Notes: generated from the sequence alone by a model not told the origin. A DNA stretch of 64,000 nt from Stictocephala bisonia (GCA_035578905.1 JAQJVL010000058.1:682001-746000), one strand, 5' to 3'. Shown: positions 12,164 through 24,409, counted from the first letter of the stretch. Numbers and translations are program-made.

Positions 12164-12608
12164 CAGGGTGGAAAACAAAATATGGAAACGCTTTCACAAC
12201 TTTTTGTAAAAGTGAAATCTTGTACACGTACATGATCATGGTTACAAAGAATATACTTTTTGACGTCATTTGAGAAATTTCATATTTTCAGGGAGACGGC
12301 CCACGAAGAGTTGAACGGAAATCTTCAACGTAAGCCTAGGTCGAGTTTAAAATGAAATGAAAGGTATATTAAAGAAAAATTAATTGTCACAAACCTGACT
12401 TCAAAAGGTTTATCCTTTCCAGAGTAGTGGTCGTTTGAATTTCAAAATAACTAATTTGAACAATATTATTCTCCACTTTTTAACAGTTTTAAGTAAATTA
12501 TTCTGGTAAAAAATTATACTTTATGGTTCACAATTATTAAAAAAATAAAATTATCATATGGGAAAAAATAACGTTGTTGTGAAAGCGTTTCCATATTTTT
12601 TCACCCTG
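12164..12608. mobile_element. MITE with TA target sites (Tc1/mariner-like ends)
   Basis: The left end CAGGGTGGAAAACAAAATA and the right end (inverse) CAGGGTGAAAAAATATGG form a terminal inverted repeat that continues through GGAAACGCTTTCACAAC, about 37 bp. TA dinucleotides flank both ends (12162-12163 and 12609-12610). The 445-bp body has no transposase frame. TA flanks and a CAGGG-type start are usual for Tc1/mariner-superfamily MITEs. Confidence 0.85.
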
Positions 12609-12849
12609 TATACGTAGGGATAAACGAGAATTAATTATGTGCATAAAATGAGATTTCCTCGCCTGTGGGAGGAGGGAGAGCGGCATTAGTTGCAATATGT
12701 TTTGAGCCTCTAATGAAATCTCTTAATCTGCAAATATAAAAAGGAAAAATAGAGGAACAAAATTTAGTACATATCAAGACATTTTCTAGACATCCTGGTT
12801 TGATATACTGGTTAAAATGAATATTCGTTCAGTCCTTTCAAAATTAAAT

Positions 12850-13502
12850 TGTTATTCTTGTTGCGAAAACATCAGTTATCTGAGTGAAACAGTCTTGTTT
12901 CGACAACCATCAGTTATCTGAGTGTAACAGTCTTGTTTTGACAAACATCAGTTATCTGAGTGTAACAGTCTTGTTTTGACAGAATGATATCAGTTATCTG
13001 AGTGTAACAGTCTTGTTTTGACAAACATCAGTTATCTGAGTGTAACAGTCTTGTTTCTACAAATATCAGTTATCTGGAGTGTAACAGTCTTGTTTTGACA
13101 ACTATCAGTTATCTGAGTGTAACAGTCTTGTTTTGACAAACATCAGTTATCTGAGTGTAACAGTCTTGTTTCTACAAATATCAGTTATCTGGAGTGTAAC
13201 AGTTTTGCTTAGTCAAATATCAGTTTTCTGAATGTAACAGTCTTGCTTTGACAGATATCAGTTATCTGAGTATGAAAGCCAGCCTTGCTGTGACAAATAT
13301 CAGTTATCTGAATGTAACAGCCTTGCTTCGACAGATATCACTTGTCTGGAGTGTAACAGTTTTGCTTAGACAAATATCAATTTTCTGATTGTAACAGTCT
13401 TGCTTCGACAGATATCAGTTATCTGAGTATAAAAGGCAGCCTTGCTGTGACAAATATCAGTTATCTGAGTATAACAGTCTTGCTACGACAAATATCAGTT
13501 AG
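12850..13502. repeat. ~40-bp minisatellite, about 17 copies
   Basis: The unit is ATATCAGTTATCTGAGTGTAACAGTCTTGTTTTGACAA-like (38-42 bp). Units become more diverged toward the right (for example TTTTCTGAATG and CTTGTCTGG variants after 13200). No frame is conserved across units. Confidence 0.95.
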
Positions 13503-14079
13503 ACTATTCGTGTACTGTATCTAGTGTAGTTGCTCTCTGTGTTGTGCTGTGCCGTACTTACCACCCGGTCTCGGAGTGTGTGGCCCGGGCTGAAAGTAGG
13601 CCACCGACCTTGAGCCAAGGCTGGCTCGCCAACTGGGTTAATTCGCACAGTTTTTTATCAATCTTTCCTTTGTACCAATTCGCAATAAACTCGTTGATCG
13701 TCTCTTGTTATTTCAGTTTCTTATATCACTTTCTACATATCAGAAACAACTTCCATAAAGATAGTTTGTTGAGTGGGTTGCTTGATTAAATTGGCACTGT
13801 ATCTAACTCAAATTTATACATGTTCGATAGAAAAGTATACGACTTTATTTTTACCATTTTATCATTTTACAGCCCGTACTTATTGCTGGTTTTCACTCTT
13901 TTTTTACTTACCAAGTTGCGTGTAATACAATAATGTTAGGGGTTATTACAAGACAAACAACCTACAGTAATTTTGTATTTAAGTCAAAATTTTAACATAT
14001 GATTAGTTATTTGCCACCTCATCTACAATCTCTCTAATCTACATTCACCCTACACACACACATATATATGTTACTCCAC
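13503..14079. other. Spacer with G+C-richer patch, no gene seen
   Basis: Directly follows the minisatellite. The 13540-13640 part has higher G+C ('cacccggtctcggagtg') and a short open frame with no recognisable domain. Confidence 0.35.
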
Positions 14080-15290
14080 TATCTTGACGTACATAAGTCT
14101 ACATGTATTTGTCGAGTCACTTACACAACTAATATACAGTAAGACAATACTCTCGCCAAGAACGTGTGACTTGTCGAGCAATTTACTCCAAACACACGTG
14201 ATCCGAAACCAAGTCATTCAATATAAACGTGACTTGATAAGCCACTCACTTGATATAAAAGTGACTTGACTTTAAAATAACCTACAATGTTAATTTATAA
14301 GCGATTTGTGATACTTATCTTACATAGACAAGTGTGATTCGTAAAGATTAATTCCACTTACACACGACTTGACAAACCTCTCACTCTACATGCACGTGTA
14401 TTCATAAGACACTCATTCTATATATACAAACATGACAAGCTTCTAATTCTATATACTAGTGATTTGGCAAGCTTTTCATTCTATACATGCAAATTGACAA
14501 GCTTCTCATTCTATATGCACGTAACTTGACAAGCTTCTAACTTTATATACACGCGACGTGACAAGTTTCTCATTCTATATTTCGTGACTTGCAAGCTTCT
14601 CATTATATATATACACGTGACTTGATAAGCTTCTCATTCTATATACACGTGACTTGACAAGCTTCTCATTCTATACGTGTTTGTTGATAAGCTTCTCAAT
14701 CTACATACTCGTGACTTAACAAGCTTTTCATTTATATACACGTGACTCGACAAGTTTCTCATTCTATATACATGTGTCTTGATAAGCTTCTTACTCTATA
14801 TTCACGCGACTTGACAAGTTTCTCATTCTATATACACGTGACTTGACAAGCTTTTCATTCTATATACACGTGACTTGACAAGCTTTTCATTCTATACGTG
14901 TTATTTGTTAAGTTTCTCAATCTAAATACACGTGACTTGACAAGCGCTTCATTCAATATACACGTGACTCGACAAGTTTCTTATTCTATATACACGTGAC
15001 TTGATAAGTTTCTCATTCTATATATACGTGACTTGACAAGCTCCTCCTTTTATATAAATGTGATTTGATAAGCTTCTCAACCTCTGTACATGGACTTTAC
15101 AAGTGTTTTCACACTATTTACAGGTAACTGTATAAGACACTCATTCTCTATACACTTGACTGTCAAGTTTCTTAATCAATATTAACGTGATTGTATAAGC
15201 TTCTCTTTACATATACACATGTCTTGACAAGATTTTCATTCTGTATACACGTAACTTGATTAGCCACTCACCATACACAATTCGTGACTC
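14080..15290. repeat. ~32-bp satellite array with CACGTG in many units
   Basis: Roughly 35 units of the form CACGTGACTTGACAAGCTT plus CTCATTCTATATA, well conserved at 14500-15060 and decaying at both edges. About ten units keep a perfect CACGTG palindrome, and AAGCTT is also frequent. Each period is about three helical turns. Confidence 0.95.
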
Positions 15291-15984
15291 ATTGCCCCAC
15301 TCACCCTACATACGTTGATTTATGTCTGGGAATTTCGTAAGTGTGTTGCTGGATTAATTTCGTCTATAAATATAATATGAAATGTAGGTATTTTTGAATG
15401 TGTGTTTCTCCTTTGTGATTACTTTTTTATACCTACATTCATCCGATCGTCACGAATCTTTAGAAGTTATGTATTTTTTTCCAGGAAAGGTTTTAAGTAT
15501 GTAAGTTAAAAACAAGTAAAATAAAAACTTTTTAAATAGGCAAAGTAATGCTTCTTGAAATTTAACATAACGTTTCGATCAACAAAAAACGCAAGCATGA
15601 GTAAGTAACTAGTGTTAAATCATTATTACAGTGAGTCAACTTTCAAGATGGTTTTACTTACTTTACTACGACACTATTATTCAAATAATAGACCAATCAC
15701 AAAGAGGCAACTTTCAGCTGCCTGCTGATTTATTGCTAAAATATTAGGTCTACGTAGGCTTCGGTCGGAACAATAAACACTGAATTGAGGAAAACAGGTC
15801 TCGGAAACAAACTTATTACTAGATTAAAAATAACCTGTTATCAAAGTGGAAGGTTTTTTAAATTAATTAAAATGGAAACAAAGTATTGAAACAGACGTAT
15901 ACAAAATATTTCACCTTTTAAACTATGGACTAAATTATATTAAATTTACTACCGAAAAATAGATTAAATAAATATAATGACTTG
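15291..15984. other. A+T-rich spacer, no gene seen
   Basis: Nothing recognisable between the satellite and the next dispersed repeat. Confidence 0.35.
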
Positions 15985-16421
15985 AAAAAATAAATGGTTC
16001 CAAATAATTGGCACAAAATTTTCCCCATATTAAACACTAAAAAATAAAAACTTTGAAAATTACCAGTTTGATTCCCAAATGTTTTTTGCCATAACTCAAA
16101 AACTAGTCAAGTTGGAGGCATGAGGTTTTTACTAAAATATTTTAAATTGTAATTCACATCTTTCCTAAAAATTTAATTACAATTGTTAAAGCAGTTTTTG
16201 ATCATATTCTATTTTTGTTTGTTTTTGCCCATAAAAATAAAAAAAACTAAAATTTCAAAAAAGTGAAAAAAGCCTTGATATATTGGCTAAACACAAATAT
16301 ATACACAATTTCATAAAAATTGATCCATTCGTTTGGTCTTCAGCTAACTGCACATACATACAGACACACATACGGACAGACACCAACATACATTCTCTAT
16401 GCTGACGCATATGGGAGAAAC
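15985..16421. repeat. Second solo arm of the foldback family
   Basis: Colinear with 8430-8960 ('ttttccccatattaaacac', 'aaaaactagtcaagttgga', 'catacagacacacatacgg') and ends at 'gacgcatatgggagaaac'. It has a small internal deletion before the end, which removes the 'acgatcacaatac' part. Confidence 0.7.
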
Positions 16422-16932
16422 AATGAAAAAAACAATGAAACTTAGCCTTACTGCCGTCGTTAGGTTCTTTACTTAGTGAGGTCTCAGAATTTGGAAACAA
16501 GGATATTGTAGAGTAACTGCATACCCATTTTTTATTTTAATTTTTTTATTACTATAGAACTGACTAAAAATCTTAAATGATATTACAAATATGTGTAACA
16601 TTTTCAGCTTTGCGAAGGTGAACATCCTGAACATCTTGATGTTTCTTAACGTCTGAAACATAGTTAATCTTTCGTAACTATTTTCCAAATCAACTTATTA
16701 AACTTTAGTGTGTGTTTAAGCGAATTATTTTTTCTATTTCGAAAATAAATTTAGCTGAAGATATTTCGAAATAGATTTAACTCAGTTGGAAACCACCAAA
16801 TTTCATCAATATCGTTTTTTTTTTCGGAATTTCCCCGCCTCTTTTAGCAATGATCAATTGTCATAGTAGAAAGTACACGTGGATATAAAGCATTGATATA
16901 ACCGAGTAATACGTCAACTTATATTTATTTAA
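16422..16932. other. A+T-rich spacer, no gene seen
   Basis: Short unremarkable frames only. Confidence 0.3.
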
Positions 16933-17330
16933 TCCTAACCTAACCTAACCTAACAACCCATGGTGGAAGTGCTTTCAACCTAACCAAACCAACCCTAACC
17001 TAACAACCCATGGTGGAAGTGCTTACAACCTAACCTAACCAATCCTAACCTAACAACCCATGGTGGAAGCGTACAACCTAACCTAACCAATCCTAACCTA
17101 ACAACCCATGGTGGAAGCGCTTACAACCTAACCTAACCAATCCTAACCTAACAACCCATGGTGGAAGCGCTTACAACCTAACCTAACCAAACCTAACCTA
17201 ACAACCCATGGTGGAAGTGCTTACAACCTAACCTAACCAAACCTAACAACCCATGGTGGAAGTGCTTACAACCTAACCTAACCAAACCTAACAACCCATG
17301 GTGGAAGTGCTTGCAACCTAACCTAACCTA
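16933..17330. repeat. Composite satellite: CCTAA telomere-type motif plus ACAACCCATGGTGGAAG
   Basis: Eight units, each with a conserved core ACAACCCATGGTGGAAGYGC followed by 2-5 CCTAA-type repeats. The period is about 50 bp in the first five units and about 40 bp in the last ones, which have lost CCTAA repeats. The complementary strand reads TTAGG, the canonical insect telomere pentamer. It is flanked on both sides by ordinary DNA, so it is interstitial here. Confidence 0.95.
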
Positions 17331-18480
17331 CAAACCAAACGGCGCTGAGTGATAACTAAACGCTGACGCTTATTATTTTCTTGTAAGCTAAAACCACGTG
17401 ACCAATATAAAAGGTACATCGTTTTAAGTTCTAGACTTGGTAGACAATCTTTACTGTATGCGAGAACATCCGAAAAAGACCCCTGACATTCACTAAAAGA
17501 TGTTTATGTTGTTTTGAAAACTTCACTTAAAAATAACGTCGTATGGCTAATTAAGATATTACAAACCCTGTGTAATAACTATTGATCATTTTCAGAGTCT
17601 CTTGTAAATACTTGGTTCGATATTTAGTTAAATAATTCTTCGAAATTTTAAATACCTAAGGTAACTAAAACTACGAACAACCTTATTACAAAACTCGCTT
17701 CGCCCCCAAACCCCCTATGCGTCGCCAGTTCACATGGGCCTGAAGGCCTGTGCATCACTTTCTTCAACGAGGGAAGTTCCGGTTGTTATCTCAGTTATGT
17801 ATTCGAACCTTAAACCCTCTCCGCAGTATGAACCCTTAACCAATGAGGCATCACGCCGGCAAGTAGTATTCATCCGATTAATAAGAATCTGTTGTGTAAG
17901 AAATTAATTTTACTGATATTCTTAATACTCAGAATCGAGGAAGAGGTAAAATATGTTTGACGCGCTTCAATTAAAGCGAGTGTTTTTCAATGTTTTGTTG
18001 ACCTAACGGAAAATTTGCTATAATTTTCTAGTTAATCTCTGTTAAATTATTTTCCGAGTTACGCTTTGTTGAAAATCTAAAACAAAATTATTACGTCGAA
18101 TCAACATGTTATAGCAATATAGTTTCTCTTATTGTAAAACTTACATAATTTTATTTACAGACAAAAACTATTTAACTATATATTTTTTTAGTTTAATTGA
18201 TTCTAAGTTCTACTATAAGAAATAAGTTTTTAACTAGAGAAATTTTACAATAAAATACGTACCACGATGGAGCAACTAGTAAAGATTGTTACAAAAAATA
18301 ATTGATTTTTTTTTGCCTGAGACCAGAAAACTCCGATAGTAACAATTGTTATGTGAAATATGTAAAACAGACTAATTATTGATATATCATCAAAGTCAAA
18401 ATGTCTCAAGAACCGATCTCCTAGAAGGAACCTTCCACTTTCTTATACCATTTCACAGATAAGAAATAATCAGAGGTCGC
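17331..18480. other. A+T-rich spacer, no gene seen
   Basis: About 1.1 kb with no coding or repeat structure, apart from a G+C-richer stretch at 17690-17880 without an open frame of note. Confidence 0.35.
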
Positions 18481-18960
18481 ATCCTATAGAGTGCAAAATT
18501 TATGTTGAGTTAGTGTGTCCAGTAAGTTATTTATGTTGAGTTAGTGTGTCCAGTAAGTTATTTATGTTGAGTTAGTGTGTCCAGTAAGTTATTTATGTTG
18601 AGTTAGTGTGTCCAGTAAGTTATTTATGTTGAGTTAGTGTGTCCAGTAAGTTATTTATGTTGAGTTAGTGTGTCCAGTAAGTTATTTATGTTGAGTTAGT
18701 ATGTCCAGTAAGTTATTTATGTTGAGTTAGTATGTCCAATAAGTTATTTATGTTGAGTTAGTGTGTCCAGTAAGTTATTTATCCAGTTTGCCATGCAGAT
18801 GTCAGGGCCAGCACCTTGTCAGTACTCCTTTATTCCCTCCGAACCCTCAAGGATAAACGTCGGGATTATTACTGCAAATTAATAAATATGTACATTAGTT
18901 GTAATCTATTTATCTTCTCTGCAGCCATAAAAAGTTACCTCTGACTCTTTTTCCTAACCA
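18481..18960 (+). repeat. Dispersed repeat C, copy with expanded internal array
   Basis: The flanks match 42225-42490: 'gcaccttgtcagta', 'aaggataaacgtcg', 'ggccataaaaaagttacctctg'-like blocks in the same order. Here the 5' part is expanded into the 31-bp array at 18501-18779, whereas the other copy has a single unit. The strand is nominal, since no coding is visible. Confidence 0.7.
18501..18779. repeat. 31-bp tandem array, nine copies
   Basis: TATGTTGAGTTAGTGTGTCC plus AGTAAGTTATT repeats exactly every 31 bp from 18501. Only a few substitutions occur (GTGT to GTAT in two units, CAGT to CAAT in one), so the expansion is recent. Confidence 0.97.
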
Positions 18961-19687
18961 AGTAAACTGATTATAAAGATCAGTAATTTCACATAGCGGA
19001 CTAAAAATAATAATTTCCTAATCAATTTCTAACTTTAATTATTAGAATCTTTGTTGGTTATCAAAACAAAAACCCTAAGATAAAATATGACTGAGAAGGT
19101 TCCACTACACTTTCCAGAAGTAGTTTGGATAGAAACAATAGATTCGACTTGTGCCAGAGACGTAAATATTTTGAACTCCTTCAATCTTGTCACCAGCGCA
19201 GTGGCCTAGACCTTGGAAGATACATACCGTACTCAGGTTTGCGCCTCTAGCTGTGTGTTTATACAAAACAAGCCTAATCGACGGCGGCAAGGTAACACCG
19301 TGTGCCGCTCTGTATTGTCCGGCGGGCCACTTCACTTCCGCCACACGGCCTTCACCACCCTACGTCATCGATCTGAGACACTTTTCACGCCACTTTGACC
19401 TTCAGGCGAGGCATTGGCCTCATTCCCTTCCTTCTCTTACACCACCTTGTACAGACGTGTTTAATCCGGCTGCGAATCCTTTTAAACAAATCTACGCAAA
19501 CAAACAAACTACATTTTTTTTCTGGTTATTGTTTAATGTATGTTCCTGGGTACAAAATGTATAGTTTGTCAATTATAAAAGCCGTAGATTTGATTATTAA
19601 CGTTCTATCCGATTTACGTAGCTAATTTTGACACTTGTCACAAAAATACCATTTAACGAATTGGTAGTTTGTACCATACCATACCAT
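18961..19687. other. Spacer with G+C-raised open frame at 19187-19564
   Basis: A plus-strand frame of 125 codons (19187-19564) lies in a locally G+C-rich island, opposite a 79-codon minus frame. The translation has no recognisable domain or signal and is rich in P, H and F. It could be an unrecognised exon or chance, and I do not call it a gene. Confidence 0.2.
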
Positions 19688-21092
19688 TAGTGTTTGTAGT
19701 TCACTTGAAATTGGTTAGGCAATAGACGAGATCTTAGATTTATAACAAATGGTGGTCGTTTCACGAGTGTTTTTAATATTTACGGGTATGTTAATGTTTG
19801 TAGTCCACTTGAAATTGGTTAGGCAATCGACGAAATCTTAGATTTATAACAAATGGTGGTCGCTCCACGAGTGTTTTTAATATCTACGGGTATGTTAATG
19901 TTTGTAGTCTACTTGAAATTGGTTAGGCAATCGACGAAATCTTACATTTATAACAAATGGTGGTCGTTTCACGAGTGTTTTTAATATTTACGGGTACGTT
20001 AATGTTTGTAGTCCACTTGAAATTGGTTAGGCAATCGACGAAATCTTACATTTATAACAAATGGTGGTCGCTCCACGAGTGTTTTTAATATTTACGGGTA
20101 TGTTAATGTTTGTAGTCCACTTGAAATTGGTTAGGCAATCGACGAAATCTTAGATTTATAACAAATGGTGGTCGCTCCACGAGTGTTTTTAATATCTACG
20201 GGTATGTTATTGTTTGTAGTCCACTTGAAATTGGTTAGGCAATCGACGAAATCTTAGATTTATAACAAATGGTGGTCGCTCCACGAGTGTTTTTAATATT
20301 TACGGGTATGTTATTGTTTGTAGTCCACTTGAAATTGGTTAGGCAATCGACGAAATCTTAGATTTATAACAAATGGTGGTCGCTCCACGGGTGTCCGGAC
20401 AATTCGTCCCACGGACATTTCGTCCCCCAAGAAAAATGCGGACATTTCGTCCCACTTTGTGGAACGGCTACCTGGGTAGGGTTTGATAAATAGTCTCCAA
20501 ATATTTCTAAACGGACACTTCGTCCCACCTGAGAGAAGGGTTGTAAAAAGGTTAGGTTAGGTTAGGTTCTCTCAGGGTGGGACGAAGTGTCCGTTTAGAA
20601 ATATTTGGAGACTAATTATCAAACCCGACCCAGGTAGACACTCCACAGAGTGGGACGGAATGTCCGCATTTTTCTTTGGGGACGAAATGTCCGTGGGACG
20701 AATTGTCCTGTAATCGCTCCACGAGTGTTTTTAATATTTACGGGTATGTTATTGTTTGTAATCTACTTGAAATTGGTTAGGCAATCGACGAAATCTTACA
20801 TTTATAACAAATGGTGGTTGCTCCACGAGTGTTTTTAATATCTACGGGCATGTTATTGTTTGTAGTTCACTTGAAATTGGTTAGGATATTGATGAAAACT
20901 TAGATTTATAACAAATGGTGGTCGTTCCACGAGTGTTTTTAATATTTACGGGTATGTTAATGTTTGTAGTCCACTTGAAATTGGTTAGGCAATCGACGAA
21001 ATCTTACATTTATAACAAATGGTGGTCGCTCCACGAGTGTTTTTAATATTTACGGGTATGTTATAGTATGTAGTTTACTTGAAATTGGTTAG
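19688..21092. repeat. 104-bp satellite array, about eleven copies, interrupted
   Basis: The unit runs from GTTTGTAGTCCACTTGAAAT through GGTTAGGCAATCGACGAAAT to CTCCACGAGTGTTTTTAATA, with a period of 104 bp measured from 19713, 19817 and 19921. Seven units precede and four follow the insertion at 20390-20714. The last unit breaks off after 'gttaggatattta'. Confidence 0.95.
20390..20714. mobile_element. Foldback insertion in the 104-bp array (MULE-like MITE candidate)
   Basis: Inverted arms of about 145 bp begin GGACAATTCGTCCCACGG at 20397 and end with its inverse at 20708. Each arm holds four variants of GGACANTTCGTCCC, a pattern like repeated transposase-binding sites. The ~27-bp centre contains AGGTTAGGTTAGGTTAGG. 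CGCTCCACG occurs directly on both sides (20381-20389 and 20715-20723). In an undisturbed unit it occurs once, so it is a candidate 9-bp or slightly longer target-site duplication, typical of Mutator-like elements. There is no coding capacity. Confidence 0.8.
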
Positions 21093-21277
21093 GATATTTA
21101 ACTCGTTTTTCGCATTTTTAAGGCCCACAAAGGAAGTCTTAAAAATTTTAAATGTAAGCCTACCTCGATTATACCTGATTTTAAAGACCTTTTTTGTACA
21201 GTACAATACAACAATGTAAATTTGAGGTTAAAACAATGATCCAATGAGCATCTCAAAGAACTTAATGTCATAACTAA

Positions 21278-21310
21278 TACAGTGCTTGCAAAAAGTTTAG
21301 GGACACCCTC
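21278..21310 (+). repeat. Possible Tc1-like terminal repeat (single end)
   Basis: TACAGTGCTTGCAAAAAGTT followed by TAGGGACACC resembles the ends of some Tc1-like elements and is preceded by TA. I found no inverted partner within several kb, so this is a relic or a chance match. Confidence 0.25.
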
Positions 21311-24300
21311 AATAAAGTGATTTTTTTTCATGTCCCTAAAGTTGTTAATATGTCTTGCATTTATAGTATTTGTTCTATTCATCATAGAAACAAAGGTTTT
21401 TGATGAAAATTTCAATACTATCTTATGAAAACTTTTTACTAGAAGTGTAATTATAAGATTTTAAATTCTTTAAGGAAACCCCTGTTTTCATAAAAAAAAT
21501 GTTTTCCTGACTAACTACATGTAGCATTGATTTTATTTTTGGTTAATATAGTACTTCTGAAGAACAGTTTTAAGATTGTCTATTGCTGTCTATAGCTATA
21601 ATTTAATTGATAAAATATGAGGAATTGATTTATTTGCTAAAAAAAAAAAAAAATTTGTAACAAATAATTATAATAATTTTCTTTTAACTATTTTTAGGTA
21701 GACTTACCGTCAAAAGTATTTTTCACAATGGAATTTTGTACCAAAATAAGTGTTCAGTGAAAATTACACTGTCTTCTTATTTCACACCGAAATGTTGATA
21801 AACTTATTTATCTAAAACCTTCTGGTAGACCACTAGTTGGGATTCAATGTTTTAGAGAGTTAAAACTATTACTTTTGTTGTAGAACTACTCCCTCACAAC
21901 GGGATTACTCTGAATTTAGTTAGTTTAGGCCGATGTAAAATTTTGTGGATAGGTGATGTGAGATATAAGTATTATTTGTAGCTACTTAAATACACACAGT
22001 TCCATGCACGATCGTCTAAGCTCAGCACTTTTTCTAAGTAAATTCATTGGAATTAAATTTATATTGCTAGTAGATTTTTACAAAATACTTCTTTTTAAAC
22101 TGTAAATATGTAGAATTATTCTTCTCAATTGAAATAAAAAAAAAAATATTTTAGATTGTTTGGTTCTAAAATTTATCGGTGAGAAAAAATGAACACAAAA
22201 GAGAGATTTAAAAAAATGTCCAATTCTTGTGTTTTTAGATGTTGATTGGTGCTTGCTTTGACTCTAGAAACAAGCAAACAGTCCAAAGCAATGCATTTGA
22301 CTTACACACGTATCTTGTGCTGCAATCTAACAGCGCTTGGATAACTGTTGTAATGTTAGTTTAAATATTAGTCACTTCAGGACTTGCTGGTCAGGGACAG
22401 AGAAGGGGATGAAGATATATAGAGAGACCACTGGCGCTATCTGTAAAAACCAAAGATAAACTAATTGCACCAAACTGAAAACTGGATTCAAGGGACCCAT
22501 TTGAACGGGTAGTCCTCTTGTTTCTATAGTTTATAAAGTTCTAGTATGATAAAGTGTAATTGGAGAGGCTGTTGATGTTGAGTTGTGGCATTTTAAATTA
22601 GTTGAAGATGTCTATAAACTTTTATCATTTAAATTTTTTTTGTTTTAATTAATGGGAATTATTGTTATTGTTATTATTTGTCATATTACAAGTATGTAGG
22701 GTGATTGTAGATTATGTTGTAATGAGAAGACATTGTTTGCAAAAATGTTGGTTACATCAATAATACGGATTAGCTCATCATGAAAGTTGACGAGGATAAA
22801 TGAATTTGTAAATCAGGAGATAACTTGAGTCCTTATAGAAAATAAAATAATTTACTATGAAGTATTGAGGGTTTTCAAGGTTAACATTAATGTACACACT
22901 TCTTTACTGTACACATAGAGAATAATATGGCAAATTGTTTGTAAAACTTATATATGAGATTTGATGAACCCTCCCACCAATTAAAATGCTTAGGTGAGGA
23001 TATGTTAGTCTTAGCCTCGCCAGTTGTTACAATTTTACTATATAAATAAAGTATTTTTTATTTTTCTTATTATTTTATTGTACACCCTTTAATTTATCAT
23101 GCAGAGTTTTTCCTCTATGTCACTTTACTTTTAAAAGCCTGTTGGACACATGAACCAGTTACATAGTAAAATTTGTTCTTTTTGACATAATAAGAAAAAA
23201 AATTAACCGGAGGGTTCCGATGTTATCGCAAGATAACAGTGTCAAGCAACATCGAGCGTGGCTGTCCGTCTGAACGATCCCGTCCATGCACATAGCCCAC
23301 CTGCCCGGTCACTGGTGGTGGTTCGGAAATCAACATTAAGCCGTTGGTCCCCAGATTAAGTGTTAGAGAGGGCTTCTTAGTTCTTAGCCCTAACTTCGTT
23401 TAGTAAAATACTTGAGGCTCTTTGAGGGCTTTACTTTTACATATTTCATTTTTTATTCCTTAATCAGAAAAGAATTTGTTATTTTATTTAACATATTCCA
23501 AATAAAGTTGGTGTTATTTATATTTAATAGGCACCCAACAATTCATTAAATTTGTCAGCAACAAGCAAATAGAGTAAAAAAGATAAGAAATGAAAATTCC
23601 TACATAAAAGCTCAACTCAATTTTTGATTTTTCATCAATAGAAAATTTTTATATATGTTGGTCAAATTCACATTACTTTCCTCAGCTAGTACCAGTATAA
23701 CTCACAGGGCAATCAAGAATTCAAAGCTAGATAAAAAATATTAGTAATCTTGATGGAAACAAATCCTATAAAAACATGCAAACTATGTAATTCAAAACAC
23801 TTGTTCATTTTGTAAAAAAATAAATATAAATGAATAAATTTAAGAGTAAATGAGAAAAAATTAACCACATAAGACACTTTTTTAGATATACAGTTTTAAA
23901 ATCTTTTTTACATTTATATGTACAGTTGAGGTACCAGAGGAGCTGATCTACGCATACGTAAAGGGCATGACATTTCCGCCTCGCTAGAAATAGGCCACGA
24001 TATTTTATGGATAGTAATTGGAATATTTAAAATTCACAAATAATGTATTGTTAATACTTGAAGTTAATTAAGATTCCTTCCAATTAACTAAAGTACGTCA
24101 TATTATATTATGCTATAATGTAAAGCATGTGCAATTAAGCAATCTGAGATTCAAATCAAAGTTGGCTTTAGGAAAATAGCGGATTTTTGGCAGAGGGGGA
24201 GAGGGAGGGTGGCTCCAATGCGGCTCAAGTTTATAGCCTATACGAGATTGGACCCTTCAGTTTATAGCTGCTTGACATGGGTCTACGACCCGTCAATAAA

Positions 24301-24409
24301 CTGTGAATCTGACTTAATATTTGATGAATAAAAACAGAATGCTTCATTAAAAAAAAATCAACATTAAATCATTATTATTATTATTCATTATTCATCAGTA
24401 AGACTCCGA
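21311..24409. other. Long A+T-rich stretch, no gene seen
   Basis: About 3 kb. It contains an AATAAA with T/A-rich tail at 23045-23080 that could be a LINE 3' end, and the repeat-like block at 23215-23410. No frame shows a recognisable domain. Confidence 0.35.
23215..23410 (+). repeat. Repeat-like G+C-richer block, possibly an RTE-type LINE 3' end
   Basis: The words GGTGGTTCGGAAATCAACATT and AAGCCGTTGGTCCCC recall the conserved 3' ends of RTE-class LINEs and their derived SINEs in insects. This is recognition from memory of a motif only, and there is no second copy in the window. Confidence 0.25.

Noticed and set aside
12850..15290. CRISPR-like appearance of regularly spaced short repeats
   Set aside because: Units are contiguous tandem satellites without unique spacers, in eukaryotic DNA.
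16933..17330. A chromosome end (true telomere)
   Set aside because: Ordinary sequence continues on both sides and the CCTAA runs are short and interrupted.
19187..19564. 125-codon plus-strand frame
   Set aside because: No domain, and overlapped by an antisense frame. The G+C-rich island alone is not evidence for a gene.
21098..21415. 105-codon minus-strand frame
   Set aside because: Covers a Tc1-like end word and A+T-rich DNA. No domain recognised, so probably chance.
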